Source: Deltaproteobacteria bacterium (GTDB lineage: Bacteria > Acidobacteriota > Thermoanaerobaculia > Multivoradales > JAHZIX01). From it: a DNA stretch of 64,000 nucleotides. Each line of letters opens with the position of its first letter. The stretch's first letter is position 1. The notes under the pieces were generated by a model. It was not told where the DNA came from, did not search any database, and was given only the letters and a program-made list of their open reading frames with translations. The translations under genes and the position numbers were made by a program. This document shows positions 52,353-59,477 of the stretch, piece after piece. The stretch spans positions 1 to 64,000 of the forward strand of contig JAHZIX010000029.1 in NCBI GenBank assembly GCA_022601195.1, given 5' to 3'.

Positions 52353-52570
52353 GGTTCGAGGGGTTCCATCCACTCCTCACCGAGCTTGTCGTCAAAGTCG
52401 TTTGCGACTCCCAAGTGATTGGCCCAGGTACCTGGTTGACGGTTTGGGGAGACGGGCTCGGCGCGCACCAACTTTCCGATCGGTATGCCATACCTAGCGA
52501 TAACGACTTCTTCGCCGGCCTCTACCAGCCCCAGGAGCCGAGAGAGTTGAGTCTTCGCCTCTTGACTGTG
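52349..52570 (-). pseudogene. phd-like antitoxin remnant, 5' end lost
   Basis: A 73-codon minus-strand frame reads QEAKTQLSRLLGLVEAGEEV followed by VIARYGIPIGKLV, the standard Phd/YefM antitoxin N-terminal fold, and ends with WMEPLEP before TGA. It is closed upstream by a stop at 52571-52573, so the first few codons and start are missing or frameshifted; an ATG at 52574 is in another frame. With the PIN remnant it forms a decayed type II toxin-antitoxin module. Confidence 0.75.
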
Positions 52571-52695
52571 TCATCTCGTTATTGTTGACCAGGTCGACTT
52601 TCGAGCCAAGCTAAGCTGCGAGCGGGGAATCTAGTTTCGCGTTTCAACAGCATCCTGGACGCGCTGGGTTGAGCAGGGGCTTCTGAATTCGCCAC
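52571..52695. other. Remainder of the intergenic gap between V4R-like gene and ADOP gene 2
   Basis: After the toxin-antitoxin remnants, about 125 bp without recognisable features precede the inverted-repeat site at 52696. The segment from about 52696 to 52923 resembles the 48609-48846 leader in several blocks, consistent with duplication of gene plus promoter. Confidence 0.5.
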
Positions 52696-52711
52696 TGTCC
52701 GAAATCGAACA
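52696..52711. promoter_or_regulatory. Inverted-repeat activator site upstream of ADOP gene 2
   Basis: TGTCCGAAATCGAACA: same 6-4-6 layout as the site at 48609-48624, with one arm mismatch. It lies about 140 bp upstream of the -24 element. Confidence 0.55.
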
Positions 52712-52851
52712 CCGAGGTTCTCATTGCCGCTCACCGGAAGGCCTGCCAAAGGCGAAGGAGCCTCAATGGTCTCGGTGGTGAGAGCGAGACGGACGCTACT
52801 TTTCGAAGGGAAAAGTAGCCGTGAGTACCTTTCGTTGATGTCTTTCCCGTG

Positions 52852-52867
52852 TGGCATGACCTTTGCT
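52852..52867 (+). promoter_or_regulatory. Sigma-54-type promoter of ADOP gene 2
   Basis: TGGCATGACCTTTGCT: 15 of 16 bases identical to the ADOP gene 1 promoter, with exact GG-N10-GC spacing. The leader to the start at 52924 is about 55 nt. Confidence 0.7.
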
Positions 52868-52923
52868 GATCTCTAAGGACGGAAAGCAGCTGAAGTGGCC
52901 ATGAACGGCGGGAGGAAATCGAG

Positions 52924-55341
52924 ATGAACAGCTTGTTGCAGGATCTTGGGTTTGGGTTGCGAAGTCTGGCGAGAAAGCCCGGCCTGGCCTTGGCTGCGAT
53001 TTTCACCCTCGCCCTGGGAATCGGTGGAAATACGACGATCTTCAGCACTCTCCACGCAGTAGTACTGCAACCGATGCCCTTCGAGAGCCCGGACAAGCTG
53101 GCACGAATCTATGCGGTCCATGAGGATCGATATGGCTCCCTTTCGGGGCCGGAGTTTGAATATATCGAGGAGCACAGTGAAGCCTTCGAGCACGTTGCTG
53201 CTTGGCTTCAGGAAGAGCGTAATCTGACGACTGCCGGTGAGCCGGAGAGTCTCCGCGTAGCCTTGAGTACCCCAGGTCTATTGGGAATTCTAAGGGCTGA
53301 ACCCTTGCTCGGCCGTGGTTTTTTGGCCGAGGAAGGCTTGACCGGCCAAGACCGAGTTGTGTTGTTGTCGGAGGGCCTCTGGCGTCACCGTTTTGGTGCC
53401 GATGAGACCATCGTCGGAACAGATGTGTTTTTGGACGAAGAGAGCTTTCGTGTCGTTGGGGTCCTTCCCGAAAAAGTAAAGCTGGTCGTTGATGCGGCCG
53501 ATATTTGGATTCCCCTGGTTCTCGAAGGAGACCTGCTCACCGAGCCTGGAGCTCACGCCTTGAGCGTCTTGGGGAGAGCTCGGCCACAAACTTCCCTACC
53601 GCAGGCAGCTGCCGAGGTAGAGACGCTTCTGGCGACCTTTCAGGCAGGCCTGGAAACAGACCACCGGCCTCACCACACCTCCGCCACCTCTCTTCACGAA
53701 GTCTCGGTAGGGGATGTGCGGCCTCAGTTACTGCTCCTCATGGCAGCTGTGGCCGCGGTGCTCTTGATCGCCTGCACCAATATTGCCAACCTCCTCCTCG
53801 TCCGTTCCGAACATCGGCGCAAAGAGCTGGCCCTGCGCGCCGCGTTGGGAGCCGGGCGGGGACGGCTGATCCGGCAAATGCTCACGGAGAGCGTCGTCAT
53901 TGCCCTGCTCGGAGGGGTTTTGGGTCTTCTCTTGGCTTCCTGGATGTCGAGCCTGGTGGTGGCTTTCAGCCCTGACACCATCCCCCGTATGGATGGTTCG
54001 TCGACGACGGCGGTGCGGTCGATTCTCTTTACCTTCGGCCTGTCCCTGATCACCGGCCTCGTGATCGGGTTGTTGCCTGCTTTCCATGCCTCTCGGGTAG
54101 ACATTCAGGATTCCGTGAAAGCTGAATCCGGTGGCTCGACCAAGGATCGGCGTCGGAGTCTGCCGCGAAATGGGCTGGTGGTTGCCCAGGTAGCCCTGTC
54201 ACTGGTGCTATTGGTGAGTGCTGGTTTGCTCCTGCGGAGCTTCTGGGGTCTGTTGTCGCTGGATCCCGGTTTTGAACCCCACGGGGCCTACACCGTCCGG
54301 CTTCATTTGCCGGATTCCCGCTACCCGGAATTCCCACAGGAGATGGCATTCGGGGACCAGGTGGTGAAACACCTCGAGGCATTGCCTTGGGTGGAGACGG
54401 CAGCCTTGGCCACGCCCCTTCCCCTGACCGGCTCCCGGATGCGTCTCTCCGCCAAGCTCGACCCGGCGAAGGATCCAGACCAAAGTCGGTTCTCAGCGAA
54501 CTGGAGGTCCGTGAGTCCAGGCTACTTCGAGACCATGAAAGTGCCCCTGTTGCGGGGACGACCCATCCTTTCCGCGGACAATCGAACTGACGCGGCTCCG
54601 GTGGTAGTGATCAACGAATCTATGGCGAAGCACCTATTTCCCGGTGAGGATGCTCTCGGGCAAAGAATCCAGATCGGTTACAACGATCTTTGGTGTGAGG
54701 TCGTCGGCATCACGGCCGATGTGCGTCACGATGGCCTGAGCAACCAGGCTGGCAATGAAATGCACACTGCCATGGCTGTCACTCCCTGGGGAGGAATGGA
54801 CGTAGTGTTTCGTACTCGCTCTGAAGCAAACCTCGGCGCTGCAGCTATGTCCGAACAGGTCCGACGCGTCGTCTGGGAGCTCGACCCTCTCCAGCCGGTG
54901 GACGCGCCAACTCCCATGGAAGAGTTGGTGGCATCCTCCGTGGAGCCGCAAAGATACCTGGCCGGTTTGGTCGCCGGCTTTGCCTTGGTAGCCCTGGCGA
55001 TGGCAGCGCTAGGTATTTACGGAGTGCTGTCTTTTTCGGTGGCTCGTCGAACTCGCGAGTTAGGGGTTCGTTTGGCTCTTGGAGAACGGCCCAGTGGAGT
55101 CTTGAGGTTGGTTTTGTCCCAAGGAATGTCCTTGGTTGCTATCGGTTTAGTGATCGGGTTGACGGCTTCGTGGGCGCTGTCGCGCTTTCTCTCCAGTCAG
55201 CTCTACGAAATCAACAGACATGATCCGGTCACCTATATTGCGGTGGCCGCAGCGGTGACTGCGGTGTCTTTGCTGGCTAATTTCGTACCGGCCCGGCGGG
55301 CAGCGTTGGTGGATCCGATGGTCGCCCTACGCCACGACTAG
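52924..55341 (+). CDS. ADOP-type MacB/FtsX permease 2
   Basis: 805 residues with GGGAGGAAATCGAG upstream. It is collinear with the permease at 48847 throughout: LGFGLRSLARKPGLALAAIFTLALGIGGNTTIFSTLHAVVLQPMPF at the start, IACTNIANLLLVRSEHRRKELALRAALGAGRGRLIRQM in the centre, and ALGIYGVLSFSVARRTRELGVRLALGERP ... PARRAALVDPMVALRHD at the end. It has duplicated MacB-type periplasmic and permease halves and no ATPase nearby. It is either an unusual efflux or envelope-remodelling component or a lipid/lipoprotein handling permease; the family role is not established. Dispersed repeat copy B starts immediately after its stop codon. Confidence 0.9.
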   Translation: MNSLLQDLGFGLRSLARKPGLALAAIFTLALGIGGNTTIFSTLHAVVLQPMPFESPDKLARIYAVHEDRYGSLSGPEFEYIEEHSEAFEHVAAWLQEERNLTTAGEPESLRVALSTPGLLGILRAEPLLGRGFLAEEGLTGQDRVVLLSEGLWRHRFGADETIVGTDVFLDEESFRVVGVLPEKVKLVVDAADIWIPLVLEGDLLTEPGAHALSVLGRARPQTSLPQAAAEVETLLATFQAGLETDHRPHHTSATSLHEVSVGDVRPQLLLLMAAVAAVLLIACTNIANLLLVRSEHRRKELALRAALGAGRGRLIRQMLTESVVIALLGGVLGLLLASWMSSLVVAFSPDTIPRMDGSSTTAVRSILFTFGLSLITGLVIGLLPAFHASRVDIQDSVKAESGGSTKDRRRSLPRNGLVVAQVALSLVLLVSAGLLLRSFWGLLSLDPGFEPHGAYTVRLHLPDSRYPEFPQEMAFGDQVVKHLEALPWVETAALATPLPLTGSRMRLSAKLDPAKDPDQSRFSANWRSVSPGYFETMKVPLLRGRPILSADNRTDAAPVVVINESMAKHLFPGEDALGQRIQIGYNDLWCEVVGITADVRHDGLSNQAGNEMHTAMAVTPWGGMDVVFRTRSEANLGAAAMSEQVRRVVWELDPLQPVDAPTPMEELVASSVEPQRYLAGLVAGFALVALAMAALGIYGVLSFSVARRTRELGVRLALGERPSGVLRLVLSQGMSLVAIGLVIGLTASWALSRFLSSQLYEINRHDPVTYIAVAAAVTAVSLLANFVPARRAALVDPMVALRHD

Positions 55342-55460
55342 GGGGGCGCGGATCGTAGGCCATCTCGGCGCGTGCTCGTCGCTCGGCTTGTGCGACGTAC
55401 AGTAGTACACCTCCGCGCCTCTCTCCTGCGCTTCACCGATCTAACCCACGCTTCACGCCC
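55342..55460 (+). repeat. About 120-bp structured dispersed repeat, copy B, abutting the ADOP stop codon
   Basis: Begins directly after the ADOP stop codon and reads GGCGCGGATCG ... GCCATCTCGGCG ... GTGCTCGTCG ... TCGGCTTGTGCG, then a GTAC-AGTA-GTAC hairpin, CTCCGCGCCTCTCTCCTGCG, CTTCACCGATCT and CTTCACGCC. The reverse complement of 20380-20500 matches block for block, with changed loop bases in the hairpin. Confidence 0.8.
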
Positions 55461-55512
55461 CCTTTGGGTTGATCGGAGTGGATCTCGGCGGGTGTTGGCC
55501 GTTTGGGTTTGC

Positions 55513-56856
55513 CTAGGTGAGATCTTCTTCGACTTCTTCGATGGCGAAGCCGCGCTCTTCGAGGCCGCGGAGAATGGGCACGGTGAGTTCCTCTGACACG
55601 GGAATGCGCACTCCGGTCAAAGAAATTTTTCCGTCCAGGATGAGGCCGCAGGCAAGCCCTGCCGGGGTGCCGACGGTCAAAGCCATCGCGGAATGATCCC
55701 CGGCTGTACCAAACACCTGGAGACGCTTGACGATTTTCCGTCTGCCGCCACCGGAGCGAGTGGCGATGAAATGGTGTTCCAGAATAACCAGGTCCTGTTC
55801 TCCCGGGGCGTACTGCAGCTTGTCTTGGAAGAGAGTTGCAACCAGGTCGAGAGGTGCTGTCGGTTGCTCCGGTAGAGCGCGGTCGGACAAAAGACCGAGC
55901 CAGGAGAACCGCTCAATGATGTCGTCACCCGGTTCAACCCCGAGATGGGCAGCGAGTTTGGTCTCGACATCGCCGGCCGGGGCCGCCAATCGTTGTGCCA
56001 GGAGAGAGCGGTAGGTCAGGCCTTTGCATTCGATCGGTTCCAAAGAGAGGAGATCCAACTCCAGGAGGGATCGCAGAGTGGCACACCAGCCGGGGTAGCG
56101 CAGAGTGCCTCGAAAGAGGTCCTTGAGATGCTCCAGGCGGTAGGGCTTTTGATATTTCAGGGAGTCTCGGGTCGGGTAGACCTCTAGCTTGCCGACCCGG
56201 GGAACCTCGAGGCTTCGCACTGCACCTGGGTGGTAGGGGTGAGGGAATTGGTGAACCTCGCCTCCCTCTCGGTATTGGACATGGCTACGGGCCGATACCA
56301 GTACAGCTCTGGGGCTCCAAGAGAGCTTATAGCCCCACGGGTTGTCGTTGTTTGCCGGAGCGGGAAGGCCACCCGCATAGGAGGCGAAGGCAAGGATCTC
56401 CTCACCTTCTTTTCGCACCCGCCGAATCACTTCGGCAGCCATCATGTGGTCGATGCCGGGATCGAGGCCGGTTTCGTTGAGTAACAACACTCCGAGCGAT
56501 TGCGCTTCTTGATCCAAGGCCCGCATCTCGTCGCTGACATAGGAGGACGTCACTAGAGGAACTCGGTGTTCGAGGCAGGCTTTGGCTACGGGAACGTGCA
56601 GGGTGGCGGGCAGCAGGGACACTACGGCGTCGGCTCGTCCCACTTCCTCGTGGAGTCGAGCTCGGTCACTGGAGTCCAACTCCACAGCTCTACCTCTACT
56701 GTGCCCTTCGACCAATTGTCGGGCACGATCGATGTTGAGGGCAGCAACGGTAACCGAGGTGTTGGGGCGAGCGAACAGCTCGTCCAAAAGGGGCCGAACC
56801 ACCAGGCCGGCTCCCAGTACCAGAACGCTCTTTTCCGAAGCATCTTTTGCAGGCAT
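55513..56856 (-). CDS. Saccharopine dehydrogenase, glutamate-forming type
   Basis: 447 residues, cytoplasmic. An N-terminal Rossmann fold (SVLVLGAGLVVRPLLDELFA; GAGxxxxP motif) is followed by DAVVSLLPATLHVPVAKACLEH and the family signature LNETGLDPGIDHMMA. The middle and C-terminal regions (SYAGGLPAPANNDNPWGYKLSWSP; IECKGLTYRSLLAQRL) match the saccharopine dehydrogenase half of eukaryotic AASS and yeast Lys9-type enzymes. It should convert saccharopine to glutamate and 2-aminoadipate semialdehyde with NAD(P)+. The ATG overlaps the upstream gene's stop (TGATG), and that gene encodes the preceding enzyme, so the pair forms a lysine degradation unit. Confidence 0.9.
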   Translation of the reverse strand: MPAKDASEKSVLVLGAGLVVRPLLDELFARPNTSVTVAALNIDRARQLVEGHSRGRAVELDSSDRARLHEEVGRADAVVSLLPATLHVPVAKACLEHRVPLVTSSYVSDEMRALDQEAQSLGVLLLNETGLDPGIDHMMAAEVIRRVRKEGEEILAFASYAGGLPAPANNDNPWGYKLSWSPRAVLVSARSHVQYREGGEVHQFPHPYHPGAVRSLEVPRVGKLEVYPTRDSLKYQKPYRLEHLKDLFRGTLRYPGWCATLRSLLELDLLSLEPIECKGLTYRSLLAQRLAAPAGDVETKLAAHLGVEPGDDIIERFSWLGLLSDRALPEQPTAPLDLVATLFQDKLQYAPGEQDLVILEHHFIATRSGGGRRKIVKRLQVFGTAGDHSAMALTVGTPAGLACGLILDGKISLTGVRIPVSEELTVPILRGLEERGFAIEEVEEDLT

Positions 56857-58112
56857 CAGCGAGTCTCCTTGGTGAGGGCTTCTTCCAAGTTGCGGTACCG
56901 AGGTGTCAACTCACCGCCGTGAGTAATGACTGCCGGCAGAATCGCCGCGGGCAGAGCTAGGTGCTCGAAGGAAGCGGAGTAGTCTGCTGCCAACAAGCCG
57001 GAAACGAAGGGGAAGAGTGAATCTCCAAAGTGCTCCGTGGAGTCGCGGGGAAATTCGGCCGGTAGATTGTCGACCGCGAGCACGACAGGCCCTCTGCCGG
57101 CTACCCCAAGAGTGGCCTTACCGGACTCCGGATCGAAAACGAAAACCGGATCGTTCGGGGTGGTCGATTGAACGGTGGCTTCGATGGAGCCGTCGATGTC
57201 ACAAGATAGGTCTGCTAGAACCTTGAGTCGAGGATTCGGTTGGCGCTGCCAGAGATCTCGTAGTTCCCCTCGCGTAGCCAGCTTAGGGTGACCCGGTTCC
57301 CAGTAAATACCGTTCACGAGCATCGTGAGGTGGGGCAGATGTCGGGAAAACTGCAAACGATCGGGCCGCCGAAAGACTACCTTGTAGATGACCCGGCGGG
57401 ACAGCTCTGGACGATCCGCGAGGGACTTCAGCTCATCCGGCTCGATCTCGACCACCGGTAGATGGTCGAGGATCTCCTGGGCTCCCCGAGAGACGTTGCC
57501 TCCACCCGTGAATCCGATGACGAGGGGGTGCAGAGAAGAGGACAGGCGTTGCTCTCGGATCCGCACTCCCACGTCTTTGACCAGAGTTTCGCAAGCCTCG
57601 GCGACACTCTTATAGTCGAAGGCTCGCTTCACTCCGGAAAACGCCGTTTCGACTCCCTCGTGCTCCATGCGTTGGCCCAGAGCCCATAGAGCGTCGATCA
57701 TGCCGGCATAGCCCGCATGGCGGCCGAAGAACACCAGGCGGCGACCGAAACGATCGACGATGGGTTCGTAGTCGATGAGAGTACTGTTTTGCTGGAGCAT
57801 GCGTTGCAGCAGCGGCATACCCTGAGGCTGACCCTTGATGACATGGGCGAAGCATAGGTAGGTGGTCGAGGCGAGCACCTGCTCCGGCGGAACCTCCTTG
57901 ACTCCCAAGATCAGCCGGCAACCGGAAAGATCGTCGGTCAACTCCGCACCGGCCTCGCGGTAGGCCTGATCCGAGTAGATTCTCTTCTCGGAGGGCTCGA
58001 TGGCCACGGTAACTCCCAGCTCCCGCACCAACTCTTCGACGTGATGGGGAGTCAGTGGAGCCCGTCGCTCCCAGGGGTTCTTATCCTCGCGTCGTATTCC
58101 TAGTACTGCCAT
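56856..58112 (-). CDS. Lysine-ketoglutarate reductase (saccharopine-forming), alanine dehydrogenase/PNT fold
   Basis: 418 residues with GGAGGAGG upstream. The N-terminus GIRREDKNPWERRAPLTPHHVEEL and RIYSDQAYREAGAEL is the AlaDh/PNT N-terminal domain as found in the LKR half of AASS. LILGVKEVP, STYLCFAHVIKGQPQGMPLLQ, LIDYEPIVDRFGRRLVFFGRHAGYAGMIDALW, and the dinucleotide motif VIGFTGGGNVSRGAQEIL follow. It should condense lysine with 2-oxoglutarate using NADPH to give saccharopine. It is translationally coupled to the saccharopine dehydrogenase gene. The two enzymes are fused in animals and plants; here they are separate. Confidence 0.88.
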   Translation of the reverse strand: MAVLGIRREDKNPWERRAPLTPHHVEELVRELGVTVAIEPSEKRIYSDQAYREAGAELTDDLSGCRLILGVKEVPPEQVLASTTYLCFAHVIKGQPQGMPLLQRMLQQNSTLIDYEPIVDRFGRRLVFFGRHAGYAGMIDALWALGQRMEHEGVETAFSGVKRAFDYKSVAEACETLVKDVGVRIREQRLSSSLHPLVIGFTGGGNVSRGAQEILDHLPVVEIEPDELKSLADRPELSRRVIYKVVFRRPDRLQFSRHLPHLTMLVNGIYWEPGHPKLATRGELRDLWQRQPNPRLKVLADLSCDIDGSIEATVQSTTPNDPVFVFDPESGKATLGVAGRGPVVLAVDNLPAEFPRDSTEHFGDSLFPFVSGLLAADYSASFEHLALPAAILPAVITHGGELTPRYRNLEEALTKETR

Positions 58113-58245
58113 ATTGAAATCCTCCTCCAGCGTAGAAGACGCGAGAGTCTAACATCGGCGGCGGGGCTCTGGGAGCCTGCCACTGGGTCTCGCCATGGTC
58201 TATCATCGGGGGCGCGGAAGAACAAATCCAAATCAGGAGAGTTCC

Positions 58246-59178
58246 ATGGCTTCAGAAAGCATGCCGTCGCGAAGTTCCCATCTGGAGAGTCGCCAGCTAG
58301 GAAACTCCCCCTTGGGACGACTGAGTCTGGGCAAAATGTGCTGTTGGCTGCTCGTCCTGGCGGGCCTGATTCCATGGGCATCTCAGTCCTTTGCGGTATC
58401 CCCTTCCCGTTCCCTGGAGACAGCGCTCCTGCTCAATAGTCCCGGGCAGGTTGAGATCGAAGGGGATGAGGCCGGGCGCCTTTCTTTCGCTTCGACCCTG
58501 TTTAGCGTCAATGAAGCTAGCGGCAGCGCGACGATTACTTTTCGTCGAGAGGGAAGCACAGTCGGAGCGGTGATGGTGGGTTTTACCACCGCGGCAGGTG
58601 GATCTGCCTCTCCAGGGGACGACTACCAGCCGACCCTGACCACGGTTAGTTGGGGCAATGGCGATGGAGCCGACAAGACTGCCACCGTTTCGATTTTCGA
58701 CGATGCTACCGCTGAGCCGACAGAGACCGTCGATTTGGTGCTTTCCAGTCCCACAAACGGTGCTGTCTTGGGGACTCCTTCGGAGGCCACCTTGGAAATT
58801 CTGGATGATGAATCCGGTGGACCTGGAAATTGCACCGAGAATCCAACTACTCTCTGCCTGCAAGGGGATCGCTTCCGCATCACCGCAGATTGGATTCGCC
58901 CCAATGGTCAGAATGGTGTCGGCATGGGAGTCGAGCTGACCGACGACACCGGCTACTTCTGGTTCTTCAATGCAGCCAATGTCGAAATGGTGCTCAAGGT
59001 TCTACGGGGTTGCTCCAACAACGGGAACTACTGGGTCTTTGCCGGTGGCTTGACCAACGTTCAGGTCGATATTCGAGTCGAAGATACCCTCACCGGGGAA
59101 GTGCAAAACTACCGTAACCCTCTCCGCACCGCTTTTCAGCCGATTCAGGATACCGAAGCTTTTCCGACCTGCCCTTAG
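58246..59178 (+). CDS. Secreted Calx-beta protein with C-terminal FWFF-type domain
   Basis: 310 residues; the start at 58246 follows AGGAGA. A signal peptide (about 25-50, LLVLAGLIPWASQSFAV) precedes a Calx-beta domain (about 80-205: FSVNEASGSATITFRREGS ... GDDYQPTLTTVSWGNGDGADKTATVSIFDDATAEPTETVDLVL ... LEILDDE), normally Ca-binding. The C-terminal about 100 residues form the FWFF-type domain (GDRFRITADWIRPNGQ, GYFWFF, NGNYWVFAGGLTNVQ, RNPLRTAF) also found twice in the protein at 6449-8482. It is probably extracellular or surface-associated. Neighbouring genes are on the other strand, so it is transcribed alone. Confidence 0.8.
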   Translation: MASESMPSRSSHLESRQLGNSPLGRLSLGKMCCWLLVLAGLIPWASQSFAVSPSRSLETALLLNSPGQVEIEGDEAGRLSFASTLFSVNEASGSATITFRREGSTVGAVMVGFTTAAGGSASPGDDYQPTLTTVSWGNGDGADKTATVSIFDDATAEPTETVDLVLSSPTNGAVLGTPSEATLEILDDESGGPGNCTENPTTLCLQGDRFRITADWIRPNGQNGVGMGVELTDDTGYFWFFNAANVEMVLKVLRGCSNNGNYWVFAGGLTNVQVDIRVEDTLTGEVQNYRNPLRTAFQPIQDTEAFPTCP

Positions 59179-59234
59179 GAGCCCGGGCGGCCTGAAGAGA
59201 GCTGCCAAGACCCTGCTGTGGCCCGGTTTCAGGG

Positions 59235-59459
59235 TTAGCCTTCGGAGGCACGGAGGGCATCGACGGGGCAAACGTCGCAGGCGTCTCGGAGGCGGTCCGC
59301 ATCGATCTCTTGGGGTGTTTCTCGAAAGCTGACGATCTGCTGGTCGTCGAGCTCCAAGGCCTCGGGAGCTATCTTGACGCAGGCGCCGCTGCCAATACAC
59401 ATATCGCGGTCAATGACGATTTTGAGGCCCGAGAAGTTCTTTTCGACGACTTTCGACAT
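59235..59459 (-). CDS. Small ferredoxin, 3Fe-4S or 4Fe-4S type
   Basis: 74 residues, cytoplasmic. Cysteines at 21, 27, 61 and 64: CIGSGAC gives C-x5-C and DACDVCPVDAL supplies C-x2-C-P. C-x5-C plus the terminal C-P is the pattern of single-cluster 3Fe-4S ferredoxins that serve P450s or dehydrogenases; the extra Cys61 could allow a fourth ligand. Eighteen bp separate it from the TRAP permease gene upstream, so it may be co-transcribed with the importer. There is no obvious redox partner gene in the window. GGAGCAACTCC around the start provides a partial ribosome binding site. Confidence 0.85.
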   Translation of the reverse strand: MSKVVEKNFSGLKIVIDRDMCIGSGACVKIAPEALELDDQQIVSFRETPQEIDADRLRDACDVCPVDALRASEG

Positions 59460-59477
59460 GGAGTTGCTCCTTCTGTC

